Assembly (NCBI GenBank): GCA_036365455.1
Contig: JAWQUS010000023.1
Coordinates: 5,890,001 to 5,954,000 of the forward strand
Length of the DNA stretch: 64,000 nt
Direction: 5' to 3'
Source: Macrosoma leucophasiata
Taxonomy: Eukaryota > Arthropoda > Insecta > Lepidoptera > Hedylidae
The notes beneath the pieces were generated by a model. That model ran no database searches and was not told the origin of the DNA. It was given only the letters and a program-made list of their open reading frames with translations. The position numbers and the translations under genes are program-made. Below, piece after piece: positions 10,557-21,066 of this stretch (within the stretch, counting starts at the first letter, position 1; the number at the start of each line of letters is the position of its first letter).

Positions 10557-12460
10557 TTAGGAAGGTACAAGTATTAAATTTTCAGTTTCCTCATAACTTA
10601 GAGATTTAAGCGAAATAGATATAATCTTTTTACAACGATATTTTGGCAGTGAATATATATGTAATTTCTGGTTCACTTTATTGTATATGAATCTGCCCAG
10701 AAATCCAAAAAATCTACCAGAAAAAGCAGTTGACCATTGGTTGCCAATTACTTTGTCAGTTTTATGTTGTAGCCGTTTTTTAGGCCGCAGAGGGTCATAA
10801 TGCAGAATGGAATGATGTCTCATTATAACATTTAGGATAAATAATTGACGCACCGTCAGGACGTCAGAGAGTTGATACAGATCCTTGGTATGGTATTGGA
10901 AAGGCAAAGAATGGCTTACCTTAAGGACCGCCCTTTGTGCTCTTTCAACCTTTAGCAGTTTGGTTTTGCAGGCACCACCCCATACTACAAGACAATACGA
11001 CAGTATAGGTTTACAAAGAGCCATGTACACCATTTTAATTACTTTTCTATCGGCTATGTTACGCAATTTCTTAAAGATGGTTATTAGTTTTCTTGTTCTG
11101 GATGCAAGAAGATCTAGGTGATAATTAAAGGTCAGGGTGGAGTCTAGCATAATACCGAGATACTTAATATGAGACGTACATTCTAGATGATCACAGGAGC
11201 AGAAGTCACAAGCCACACAAGTGTGGGCAGTGATTGAGTAGTTTTCAAGTATATTAGATGGAACTGTTCTTATTGCGAAAGGCATATATTTTGTTTTTGA
11301 CACATTAAGTGTGAGGCCATTTTTCCTGAGCCATGAGCATACCGTATCAAGACCCTTTTGTGCTAGAGCAAATGTTTCATCCCAAGTATCCCCATCAAAG
11401 ACCAAAGCCGTATCGTCTGCGAATGTTACTATTTTGCCATTTTTCAGCTTAAGATTACACAGATCATTAATGAACGCAAGAAAAAGCGTAGGCCCTAATA
11501 CGCTACCCTGGGGTACGCCAACTGATATGGGTAAATCTTCGCTCACCAACTTACCGACTCTTACTCTTTGATACCTACAAGCTAGGTAATCAGCAAATAG
11601 TTCATGTTGTTTATCTCGGATACCTAACCTTTGCAGCTTTTCCAGTAAGAGTGAGACAGAGACCGTGTCAAATGCTTTAGCTAGATCCAAGAATATTGCA
11701 ATTACTTTTTTCTTTGCATCTAATTTGAAAATAATGTGATCAATTAAGTCGTGTACAGCATCATTTGTAGATTTGCCAGACCTGAATCCAAATTGAGCAT
11801 TAGCTAATAGTTTTTTAGTCTCAAAATAGTTAATTAGTCTTTTATTAAGTAGTCTTTCTGCTAATTTAGATATAATAGGGAGAATGGAGATAGGTCTATA
11901 ATTATTGACACAGGCTCTGTCTCCACTCTTATAGATAGGAATTACTTCGGCCAATTTAAGCTCCTTAGGAAAGACTCCTGTACTAAACATAAGATTAAAG
12001 ATGTGCGAAAGGGGTCCTGCCAGAATATAGTGATACCGTTTTAAGAAAGTACCTGAAATATTATCGCGTCCTGTCGCATTGATCTTTTTTAAACTCAGAA
12101 TGAGGCTGCGTACCTCTGCTTCAGTAGTTGAGGACAAGACAAATGAAAATGGTTGAGCGTCAAAGTCAGGAACATGAGACGAGTCAAAGTTAAGAGCTTT
12201 TTCAGCCAGTGTTTTACCTATAGAGGTGAAGAATTGGTTTATCTCATTCATTGAGGAAACTGGATTCATAGGGGACAGTAGATCTGTAGCTGGATTTGTG
12301 CTTTTCTTTAAATGAGTAACGTCCCTAATGGTCTCCCATAACATTTTACTATTAGTATTAGCTGCAGTTGTCAATGATTTGCTTTCATAATCTCGTTTAA
12401 TCTTTTTTAATAGAGAATTACAAAACTTACGGTATCTTACGTAAGTTAATTTTAAAAGTT
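10557..12460 (-). CDS. Reverse transcriptase of inner LINE
   Basis: Intact non-LTR RT of about 600 residues from the frame break at about 12470 to the stop at 10557. Seen: INATGRDNISGTFLK, NNYRPISILPIISKLAERLL, NAQFGFRSGKST, IAIFLDLAKAFDTV, VPQGSVLGPTLF, the catalytic FADD, GLTLNVSKTKYM, HIKYLGIMLDSTL and the thumb motif ILSYCLVVWGGA. Order and spacing fit jockey-type LINEs. No in-frame stop in this part; the only lesion separating it from the endonuclease is an A tract (see next entry). Confidence 0.9.
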
Positions 12461-12462
12461 CA

Positions 12463-12981
12463 TTATCCGGATTTTTTTTTTGACTTTTTATGTAGTTTAT
12501 CTCTGTTTCTAATGCATTTTAGCAGGCCTACGGTTATCCAGGGCTTTTTAATACGTTTACGATTTGGAACAGTTACAATTTTTTGGTTAGAATCTATTAT
12601 AGTGTTTATATCAGATAGTAGCAACGAAGTCGCTACCGCAGCGTCAGTAGAGGCGTATATAGAGCTAAAACTTAATTTATTCATATCAATATCTAGTTTA
12701 TCATAGTTTGTTTTAGTTGTAGTTAAACATTTTTTCTCTGAAACTAAGCGTTTTAATACAATAAATACACAATCGTGATCAGTTACCGAAGTTTCCGCAA
12801 CATAACAAGACGCCGGTAGAATACTTTTTAACATAATGTGGTCTAAACATGTTTTGTTATGTGTAGGTAATAGATGTGCCGGTAATATACTATGGGAAGC
12901 CAACAAGTTCAAGTAAATAGAAGAGTTGGGATCTTTATTATTTGGCATTATGTCCACATTAATATCTCCTATAATTATAAT
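12463..12981 (-). pseudogene. Endonuclease C-terminal half of inner LINE
   Basis: Frame with IIIIGDINVDI, LDHIMLKS and VTDHDCVFIVL, the last third of an apurinic-type endonuclease. The N-terminal half with the catalytic Glu is missing through 5' truncation. It is joined to the RT across a run of A residues (plus-strand T run at 12472-12481), where one base more or less would restore a single frame, so a homopolymer slip separates the two. Confidence 0.8.
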
Positions 12982-12988
12982 CAGCAAT

Positions 12989-13402
12989 CGCTGCAATCAG
13001 ATGGTAAGAGCTGCTAAACGCCACTATATCTATCAAAATGTTTTGAATTGTTCCCCGGCTGATTTATGGAAGTTCTTAAAATCTCTCGGTTTATCTAAGT
13101 CACAACTTGGCAATATGCCTTCATGTATATCCCTAAACCGTCTCAATCAGCATTTTGCGACTGCTTCAGTTCTTGACCAGCAAATAAAATCGAAAACACT
13201 TCATGAAATTGCTTCCTTGCCGGTACCGTATTCTTTCTCTTTTACTCCTGTTACTATAGATGAGGTCAGAAAGATAATGGCTTCTATTAAATCAAAGGCT
13301 ATGGGCTGTGATGACGTAAGTAGAACGATGATATTTCTTGTTTTAGATTGTATACTCCCTTTTCTCACTCATATTATCAATCATTCTCTACAAATTACCT
13401 AA
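12989..13402 (+). pseudogene. Outer LINE: linker and RT N-terminal part
   Basis: Resumes the plus-strand LINE right after the inserted one: RCNQMVRAAKRHYIY, then LWKFLKSLGLSK and the RT start with AMGCDDVSRTMIFLVLDCIL. It ends at a stop at 13402, so a frameshift separates it from the next piece. Confidence 0.8.
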
Positions 13403-13428
13403 AATTAACCTAAAATTTCTAACCCCTG

Positions 13429-13955
13429 TTTAGTTAACCACTTTCGTCCTATATCCATTTTACCATTTCTTTCAAAGGTTCTTGAAGCCGTTGTGCACAA
13501 ACAGCTTGCGCAACATATTTTTGCTCACAACCTAGTGTCACAGTACCAGTCTGGTTTTCGACCAAGCCATAGCACTATTACAGCTTTACTTAAAGTCACT
13601 GAAGACGTGAGAACTGGAATGGAAAACTCTCAGTTGACGGTATTAACACTTATCGATTTTTCCAATGCCTTTAACACCGTTGACCATGACGTTTTAGTTG
13701 CCATCCTTCGGCAAATTGGGGCCTCATCAATAGTTCAGGATTGGCTTTCATCTTATCTTCGTGGTCGCCAGCAAGCTGTTCGCGTTGATCGGGAACTTTC
13801 CGATTGGTGTGATTTATGCACTGGTGTACCACAGGGCGCTATACTCTCTCCCTTGTTATTTTCTTTATTTATAAATTCACTTACCATTAGACTCAACTGT
13901 TCTTACCATCTGTATGCAGATGATTTGCAACTTTATACCCAATCGGATTTAAATA
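13429..13955 (+). pseudogene. Outer LINE: RT palm region, cut by mariner
   Basis: NHFRPISILPFLSKVLEAVV, YQSGFRPSHST, LIDFSNAFNTVDHDVL, GVPQGAILSPLLFSLF and the catalytic YADDLQLYTQSD are all readable. The last codons of the annotated frame belong to the mariner end (GTTGGGGAAAAAGTTTC). Confidence 0.85.
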
Positions 13956-14745
13956 TTAGGTTGGGGAAAAAGTTTCTTCGCATTTTTTAAGATAATTCAA
14001 AACATTTTTTAATATAGTTTATTTTGCCATCTTGTAGGTAGTTACATGATACCATTGCTATAAAAATTTTGGGACTTCTCATCAAAATACCGCGACAAGT
14101 GGATTTGGCAGTCCTCTCGTGATGTTAACCTAACATTGCATAAAGAATTCTGAAGAGACCGAAACAGGTGGAAATCTGAAGGTGCAAGGTCAGGACTATA
14201 CGGCGGATGCATTAACACCTCCCAGCCAAACTCTCTTAATTTTTGCAGAGTGGCTATAGATGTGTGAGTTCTAGCGTTATCATGATGAAACACCACACCC
14301 CTTCTGTTGATCAATTCCGGCCGCTTTCTCTCAACTTCTTGCTTTAATCTCATCAGTTGTTCGCAGTAGAGTTCAGAATCGATAGTCCTGCCTGGTGGTA
14401 ATAGCTCATAATGAATAATGCCCTTCCAATCCCACCACACACACAACATCACCTTATTGCGAGTTAACCCGGGTTTCGCCACAGTCTGTGAAGCCTGACC
14501 GGCCTTTGACCACGACCTTTTTCGCACGTTCTTGTCGTACGTAATCCACTTTTCATCACCAGTTATCAGCTTCTTCAAAAATGATTCGGTTTCATTACGT
14601 CGTAATAAATAATCACAAATGAGTACACGGTTCATTAGGTTTCTTTCAGTGAGCTCGTGAGGTACCCAAATATCGAGCTTTTTTTTTTAATTTGGTAAAT
14701 TAGAAGCTGACATCGCAAGTCTGACATTAATTGAGATATTCCTAA
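13956..14745 (-). mobile_element. mariner element, internally deleted
   Basis: Starts TTAGGTTGGGGAAAAAGTTT, a typical mariner terminus, and ends ...ATTCCTAA, flanked on both sides by TA (13954-13955 and 14746-14747). At the other end only the first bases of the terminal repeat (TTAGG) match, so the 5' end of the element is rearranged. 790 bp compared with about 1.3 kb for complete mariners. Confidence 0.88.
14042..14690 (-). pseudogene. mariner transposase, catalytic half
   Basis: Lacks the N-terminal helix-turn-helix DNA-binding half. Readable from LDIWVPHELTERN (about 14680) with catalytic Asp in ITGDEKWITYD, second Asp in VVFHHDNARTH, and third in HPPYSPDLAPSDFHLF, i.e. the D,D34D pattern of mariner. 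Intact to its stop, but without a DNA-binding domain it should not transpose on its own. Confidence 0.92.
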
Positions 14746-14747
14746 TA

Positions 14748-15028
14748 TAATTTTATGTATTTATCATATCTATTTAGCCATATGTTTATATATTTATAAT
14801 ATTTAGATATGTACATATGTAGGTATTTACGTGTATATTTGTTATATTATGTTTATGTGTATTCGTTATTTTGTTTTTAAGAATGTATTTGTTTTTTTTA
14901 CCATTTTCAAATATTTGTACCAGTGCTGCACCTACTTTCGTTGTTTTCTTAACTACCCAAAGGTTGACTGGTAGAAAATGCCTAGTGGCGTTAAGTCCGC
15001 CTTATGTATATTTTTTATGCATAAAAGA

Positions 15029-15058
<30 letters not shown>
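14748..15058 (+). repeat. 3' end of the outer LINE
   Basis: Non-coding AT-rich stretch ending with GATTAAATAAATAAATAAAT, preceded by the GTTAAGTCCGCC motif of jockey-type 3' UTRs. Assignment to the same element as 13429-13955 rests on orientation and position. Confidence 0.65.
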
Positions 15059-15059
<1 letters not shown>

Positions 15060-15194
15060 CATGAATACCTCAATATTTTAAAAGTTTTTTGTTACTACTG
15101 AAAATTGTTCTTTAATTTATAGAGATTAAGCCTTTATTCAATGGGTTTTGGTAGTTAAGTTGACAGGAAATTTCTCAATTGTATGAAGCACTAT

Positions 15195-15358
15195 GTATTT
15201 TTTTTTTATATAAAGAATTTGCCAAACAAGAATGCAGCTCACATTGATGTTAGGTAAGTCATGACTGCAGCTTCTTCATCATCACTTAACATCAATGCGA
15301 GCTGAGAGGTCAAAATGCAGATGCGTTGCCACCCCCGAGACCTAAGTTGTTATGTCTT
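15195..15358 (-). repeat. Family S variant, partial
   Basis: T run, then CCAAACAAGAATGCAGCTCACATTGATG. It contains a local inverted repeat of that same part (CATCACTTAACATCAATG at about 15280). Ends in the GACCTAAGTTGTTATGTCT variant. Confidence 0.65.
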
Positions 15359-15654
15359 GGCCTTGGTTTATTTTATTTATATCAAAGCAATGTTACAATT
15401 ATTATTATCACAAATTAATACAATATAAATGTTCAAAATATGTGTAGGTATTTAATGTGCTTCAATAATGTAGATTGTAACTAACATAGTTCTAAGTATA
15501 ACTTTACTAAAAAAATGAGTCTGTGTTACTTAATATATATATAAATAATTTATTATTATGTTGTTATGCATAATTTGCCACGACTTAATAGTATCGGGTT
15601 TACTACCACCCATGGGCCTAGGCCAAGTGAGCATTAGAAGAAATGTCCTTAAAA

Positions 15655-16505
15655 GTTGTCATATATTAAAAAAAAATCTAACTAATCTACATGTATTTAA
15701 AATTACAGCTTTCTGTAGCTGGATATATGTGTAAGGTGGTAGATCTATTGATTTTAGTGACTGGTGTTGTTGTTTGGGTATAACAGCTGTAGTTGATAAA
15801 ACTATGGGTACTATGTCAACTTTATGCAAACGCCACATTCTAACTATTTCGTCTCTCAGATCTATATATTTAGATAGTTTTTCGGACAGTGTGCTCTGAA
15901 GATTGTGTGTATTTGGAACTGCAATATCTATAATTAGAGCTTTTTTATTAATCTTATCTATAACTGTTATATCTGGTCTATTGAAGTGAACTGTTCTATC
16001 TGTTAAAATTGCTCTATCATAGTACATCTTATATTTCGCGTTCTCTAATACTGTTTCGGGGTTATATTTGTAATACGGTATAGGGGGATTTGTTTGCGGT
16101 ATGAGATTATATTAAGTTGCTAGTTTTTGATGAATAATGTCGGCAACCTGGTCGTGTCTATGTTTGTAGTCAGTTTGTGCTATGGTTTTACATGCTCCCG
16201 TTATATGCTGTATGGTTTCTGAAGAACTGTTGCAACGTCTACATATATCTATTTGGTTGGGTATTTTCATGATTAATTTTTGATAGTTACGAGTCTCAAT
16301 TACTTGATCCTGTATAGCCACGATAAACCCTTCAGTCTCAGGAAACAGTTCATCTCGTCTAAGCCATTCGTTCGACGCAGCCATGTCGACGTTGGGTTGG
16401 CATAGGTTCTGGCGATGTCTACCGTGTAAACTCTTCCGGGTCCATGTATCTATTTTATGTTTATTACTAATTTGGGATTCATTCTTTTGGGTGTTTTTGT
16501 CAGAT
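15655..16505 (-). pseudogene. LINE C-terminus with restriction-like endonuclease
   Basis: Two frames separated by a shift between 16028 and 16111. The upstream one has KSLHGRHRQNLCQPNVD, LFPETEGFIVAIQDQV, then a zinc motif CRRCNSSSETIQHITGAC (C-x2-C-x8-H-x4-C). The downstream one has RPDITVIDKINKKALIIDIA, which fits the RPD...D core of the PD-(D/E)XK nuclease of R2/R4/Dong-type LINEs. Zinc motif and nuclease in this order are diagnostic of that early-branching LINE group. The RT itself is not in the window, so this is a 5'-truncated or broken copy. Confidence 0.8.
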
Positions 16506-16752
16506 AAATTCAGTGGTTATTATTAAGAAACACCAATTTACCTTTTGGTGACAAAACGTGTTGGCGGAACCACGCTACGCTATGTTCTACGAGCTACGAA
16601 TATACTACGTTTGTCTACGTGGCTTTCAAAGCAGCGTAGCACTCCAAAACTTTGCCCATTAGCTTCAGTTAAGTGAGATGCATAAAAATAGTTGCATATG
16701 ATGTGATGGTGATGATGATCTCATAAAACAAATCTAACGTAAACTTTTCTCG

Positions 16753-16998
16753 AGGTATATCAGGGTTCAGGCAATGTATTTGTTTATTTACACATTAAAA
16801 ATACGCTTACACTCACAGCCCCACAGTAGGTATAAACCTGTGTCGTGGGTGCCGTTGTACACATACAACACATACACAAACACCCAGACCTGAAAAAAAT
16901 ATCTGTAGGCCATACAAATATTTGTCCCGGTGCGGGAATCGAACCCGCGATCCTTCGAATCAAACGGTCATCTCACACCGCTGGACTAACCGGGTCGT
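16753..16998 (-). repeat. tRNA-derived SINE
   Basis: On the minus strand: tRNA-like head with GGTTAGTCCAGCGGTGTGAG as A-box region and GGTTCGATTCCCGC as B box, then TATGGCCTACAGATATTT, ending near AACCCTGATATACCTCGAG. The head folds as a tRNA-like clover with CCCGG/CCGGG ends. Related to 2066-2707. Confidence 0.82.
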
Positions 16999-17207
16999 CA
17001 ACGACATTAATGCATTCAGTACTGCATTCAGTACATAAAGCGGGCTTAATGCCACAAGCTATTCTCTGACAGCCAACTTTTGGATAGTGGAACAGCACTG
17101 AGGAAGGTGCAAATGGAAAATCTTAAAAATATAAAACAATCTACATTACATATAAATAATATACAGTAATAAAACGAAATAAACATTTTCAAATACGTAT
17201 ATATATA

Positions 17208-17555
17208 TGTAAAGAAATATTTCTTCGCACTCTGCGTGTTTATTAACCATGAAGTTTGGTTTATAGTTTTTAACTTTTTAGTTGTCTGGTTTTAAAGAAG
17301 AATGCAGAATGTCAGAGACAGATTCAAATACGAGTGGATTGACAATTGAGTTATCAATGAAAATTATATTATAATATTATTTTATGTTTTAAAAGTGAAA
17401 GAATAAACTTTAATTGTCGTTTCTTCTTCTCAGGTTTGGGTTTATATTGTTTTATATTATCTAGATAAGATAGTCTTTGTACAAAAAAACTTACAATAAA
17501 TCTTCTTTTCAGCAACACAGGGTTTATTTCTTTCATTGAGTAAAATAGACCTATA
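17208..17555 (+). mobile_element. Solo LTR of the self-priming Ty3/gypsy family
   Basis: Starts TGTAAAGAAATA and ends about GACCTATA, matching the LTRs of the complete element at 31867-36900 along most of its length but with many substitutions and small gaps. No internal part, so it arose by LTR-LTR recombination. The presumed transcript start ATTGTCGTTT is conserved. ATATAT flanks both sides. Confidence 0.88.
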
Positions 17556-17877
17556 TATATATTTATCATACATAAGCATTTCATATTACGTTGTATATTT
17601 GTATTTTAAAAACTATTTTTATGCATCCGTACCTCAAAAGAGAAAAAACTGATCCATATAGGTTTACTCATGCGTCTCTATAATGTCTGTACTCGGTATT
17701 TCTTCCATCTATCACAAACAATTTCTTCGAAAGAACTGGGCCAACTACGTTGAAATTAGGTGCAAATCATTTTTAATCAGTGACACAAACTAGTGCGTGT
17801 ATGTAACAAAATTTATAAAGCAATGTCAAGGGGCGCTTTTGAAAAATTGTAATAAAATTATCTTCGAGATTCTTACA

Positions 17878-18172
17878 CTGGTGGTAGAGCTCCAGTGACG
17901 GAGCTCGCGGGCGTAGGCACCACCGCATTACCTAATATCAAGTATATTAGGTAAATGGTAGTGTTCAGCACTATCGTGTTCCGGTCAGGTGGTAATGTAC
18001 GGCTCTGTAATTTCCGGCACAGAGGCATAACACCTAATGCCTCAGGAGTGGCAGCGCATCCGCATTTTGACCTCTGGTCATAGTGTAAGTGTCTATAGGC
18101 TGCAGTCATCACTTAACATCGATGTGAACTGCACGCTTGTTTGCCACTTTAATTACATAAATAAAAAAAATC
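17878..18172 (+). repeat. Family S copy, full length
   Basis: CTGGTGGTAGAGCTCCAGTG start, A-rich end ACATAAATAAAAAAA. A few-base duplication of ATATCAAGTATATTAGG near 17935. Confidence 0.85.
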
Positions 18173-18359
18173 TTACAATAATACTTGTTGTTGTCTTAAT
18201 TTCACAACAAAAGCCGCCCCTTTGTTTACAATTCACTTATTTTTGCAACACGTTCACTTTTAGGTTACTGATTTACATGTGAGTAACAAATTTAAACTCA
18301 ATCGGTCCAGTACTTTGGGTGAAAATCGGCTCTGACAGACAGACATACTCAATAGTGAA

Positions 18360-18600
18360 CTTATTAGGGTTTTTGACGTGACAACGTCTTAAATTAGGTT
18401 GCGGCTCGGAGTCACTCATGAAAAAGTGTAACGCCCGGTAACGTAACGATGAGTCACCGAACGAGAGAGAGGCCTGCCGGACCGGCGAATGCCTTTCTAC
18501 CGAGAAAAAGACGTCGTCACGTTAAATCTTCGCCCGTAAAACCGACTTTACAGGCAACCAGTTTTTTCCTTTTGAGGCACGGAACCCTAAAACGGTAATG
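18360..18600. repeat. Dispersed repeat ending ACGGAACCCTAAAA
   Basis: GC-richer stretch with GAGTCACTCATG... and the terminal GGCACGGAACCCTAAAACG. It resembles the ends of the repeat at 18785-19310. Class unknown. Confidence 0.4.
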
Positions 18601-18784
18601 TTGTAGATAAATTGAAACACTTCTGCGTCGAAAAGTGATAATAATTTTCTGCCATTAGTATTAATGTCACGTTCGACGAAATTACGTTGTACGCGTAACA
18701 ATTTATCATTTGAGGGATACTCTCTCCCTGATTAACTTTTAATGAAAGCCTTGATATAAAACTCAGCTTGTATATTAATTAAAA

Positions 18785-19312
18785 ATTGCTCAAGTGCGAG
18801 TCGGACTCGCGCACGAAGGGTTCCGTACGACCATCTATAAAAGAAAATCACGTTTGTTATATTCGAGTTTCTACCTTTAGGTAGTTATCAAGTTTATTAA
18901 GATCGAGTAAAAAATTGCTTAAAAATTACGTTTGTTGTATGGGAGCTCCTCTCTGATATTTACTTTATTTTTAGTTAATTTTAATTTTGTAAGGTAATAA
19001 AAACTGAATATTATTGGAAAATTAAGCGTCTACTTGTTACCGTTTATTAATATTGAGCAAAAACACGAAAAAAAAACATGTTTATTGTATGGGGATAATA
19101 TTTTCATTTTGTTTACTTTTAGTATTTGTTCTTATAGCGGCAACAGAAATATAAAATTTGTGAAAATTTCAGCTTTCTAGCTATTACGGTTTATGAGATG
19201 CAGCCTGGTGACAGAGAGACGGACAGATAGACAGACAGACGGCGCGGCGGTGGCTTAGTAATATGGTTCCGTTTTTACCTTTTAGGTACGAAACCTTAAA
19301 AACGGGCAAATG
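18785..19312. repeat. Dispersed repeat, GAAGGGTTCCGTACG ... CGAAACCTTAAAAAC
   Basis: Begins GTGCGAGTCGGACTCGCGCA and GAAGGGTTCCGTACG; ends in AGACAGACAGACGGCGCGGC and ACCTTTTAGGTACGAAACCT. The outer parts are imperfect inverted repeats, and a GTTTATTGTATGGG-like unit recurs inside (18925, 19080). A DNA-transposon-derived, non-coding repeat is my best guess. Short ends recur at 23478-23540. Confidence 0.5.
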
Positions 19313-19497
19313 CGAGTCGGCTCACAGGCACCAGGGCGCGTATTATGAGACATTTCCTCATTATTATCATTCAATTAAAATTACACGTATTTCAAACATA
19401 ATTTTGTGATATAAAATTTGTATAATTTTAATTATTTTTATTTTTATACCAATATGGTAAGTGAGTAATTGAAGTAAGGTTTCATGATGCACTTACA

Positions 19498-19780
19498 TAT
19501 TTTTTTTATGTAATGGGAGTGGCAAACAAGCGTTCACATTGATGTTAAGTGATAACTGCAGCCTATAAGCACTTACACGAAGACCAAGGTCAAAGTGCAG
19601 ATGCGTTACCACGCCTGAGGCCTAAGGTGTTATGCCTCTGTGCCGGAAATTATAGAGCTGTACATTACCCCCTGACCGGAACACGATAGTGCTGAACACT
19701 ACAATTTCGCGGCAAGTATATTAGGTAGTGCGGCGGTGCCTACGTCCGCAATCTCCGTCACTGGAGCTCTACCACCAGTA
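19498..19780 (-). repeat. Family S copy, full length
   Basis: T run with ATGTAATGGGAGTGG, ending GGAGCTCTACCACCAGTA. A short deletion after AAGCGTTCACATTG. Confidence 0.85.
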
Positions 19781-20309
19781 TATCATATATCTTATCCAGC
19801 CATTGCTAACAACCTAACAAGGTGAATACGTGCGTTTTAATAATAATATAATTTAACTATACTTCTGCATAACTGCATTCAGTATGCATAAATTCGATAG
19901 TAAAATAGATTGAACAGAAAATTGCTCGCACAACGTGTTTACAGTGCAAGCGATGTTGTGGTTGCTAATGTATTTGCTAGATAATAGCGTCCAGTATGTT
20001 AGATAAGCGGCATTAGTATACGAATCTACTAATTTATCGTATTGTTTGTTTTAACATGAAATTTTATTTGGCTGGCGTAACAGGAATGGTGTTTATAATC
20101 TGTTGAAATTTATCTACAATCAAAGATAATAAAATTATTAATGCTGGGTTGAATCATCTTCCTTTAATTTTTACATTAACAAAAATCAGTCAATAGTTCA
20201 TTCATGTCTGACAAAAATGAATGACGTTGACACGAGTGTTTAATGACACATTTAGAAAGTGCCAAATGATTTTCAAAGTTCATTTTACACAAACACCCTG
20301 AATTACGAA

Positions 20310-21066
20310 TATGTAGAGATATGTTAATGCTCAATGACCTCAGTAGGGCCTCCCAACGAGTGGGCCTTAAAATGAACATGGACAAGACGAAGATCATGTC
20401 AAATGTCCATGTTTCCACTCCTGTTATGGGTCGAGGGTACTACACTCGAAGTTGTTGACGATTATGTATACCTGGGACAAACGGTCCAGTTAGGTCGGTC
20501 CAATTTCGAGAAAGAGGTCAAGCGCCGAATCCCCAGCCTCAGTTGGGCAGCGTTCGGGAAGCTTCGATACATCTTCTCGTCCGACTTACCGCAGTGTCTC
20601 AAGAAAAAGGTTTTTGAGCAATGTGTGTTGCCAGTGATGACTTATGGGACAGAAAACGTGGTCGCTTACTATAGGCCTCATAAGAAGGCTCAAGGTCACT
20701 CAGAGAACAATGGAGAGAGCTATGCTTGGAATTTCTCTGCGAGATCGAATCAGAAATGAGGAGATCCGCATGAGAACCAAAGTTACCGACATAGCTCACC
20801 GAATAGTGAGACTCAAGTGGCAGTGGGTTGGACACATAGCTCGAAGAACTGACGGCTGTTGGGGCAGAGCAGTTCTTAAGTGGTGACCGCGTACCGAAAA
20901 ACAAAGCGTAGACAGGCCCCCACAAGCTGGACCGACGAACTGGTGAAGGTCGCGGGCAATCGCTGGATGAGGGTGGCCCAGGACCGTTCGTTGTGGCATT
21001 CTTTGAGGGAGGCCTTTGTTCAGCACTGGACGTCTATTGGCTGAAATTATGATAATGATGATGATG
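20310..21066 (+). pseudogene. RTE-type LINE, 3' end
   Basis: RT C-terminal region in several shifted frames: TTLEVVDDYVYLGQTVQLGR, FGKLRYIFSSDLPQCLKKKV, MERAMLGISLRDRIRNEE, LKWQWVGHIARRTDGCWG, all typical of RTE LINEs of Lepidoptera. It ends with TAATGATGATGATGAG, the trinucleotide tail of RTE elements. Frameshifts and a stop (20759, 20886) make it a dead, 5'-truncated copy. Confidence 0.85.

Larger units (their letters stand above)
10034..12988 (-). mobile_element. Jockey-superfamily LINE inserted in a LINE, 5'-truncated
   Basis: Minus-strand element holding the C-terminal half of an endonuclease, a complete RT, a 3' UTR with T/A and GT microsatellites, and a 3' end AATCAATAAACGATTTTATT with TTTA repeats (plus-strand 10034-10075). 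It starts inside the endonuclease, a usual 5' truncation, and sits between KKN and RCNQM of the outer LINE. Confidence 0.88.
8926..15058 (+). mobile_element. Jockey-superfamily LINE, split by a LINE and a mariner
   Basis: Endonuclease at 8926-10030, then RT pieces at 12989-13955, then a 3' end at 14748-15058 closing with TAAA/AAAT repeats. It is interrupted by an oppositely oriented LINE (10034-12988) and a deleted mariner (13956-14745). Across the mariner the LINE jumps from shortly after the YADD box straight to 3'-UTR-like sequence, so about a third of the RT was lost, probably before the mariner came in. The 3' piece carries GGTTGACTGGTAGAAAATGC and GTCCGCCTTATGTA, a motif seen at the ends of lepidopteran jockey-type LINEs. 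Confidence 0.8.

Noticed and set aside
10333..10560. 75-codon frame of Cys/Val repeats and its minus-strand His/Thr counterpart
   Set aside because: Translation of the GT microsatellite.
10885..11571. Plus-strand frames of 78-86 codons
   Set aside because: Shadows of the minus-strand reverse transcriptase.
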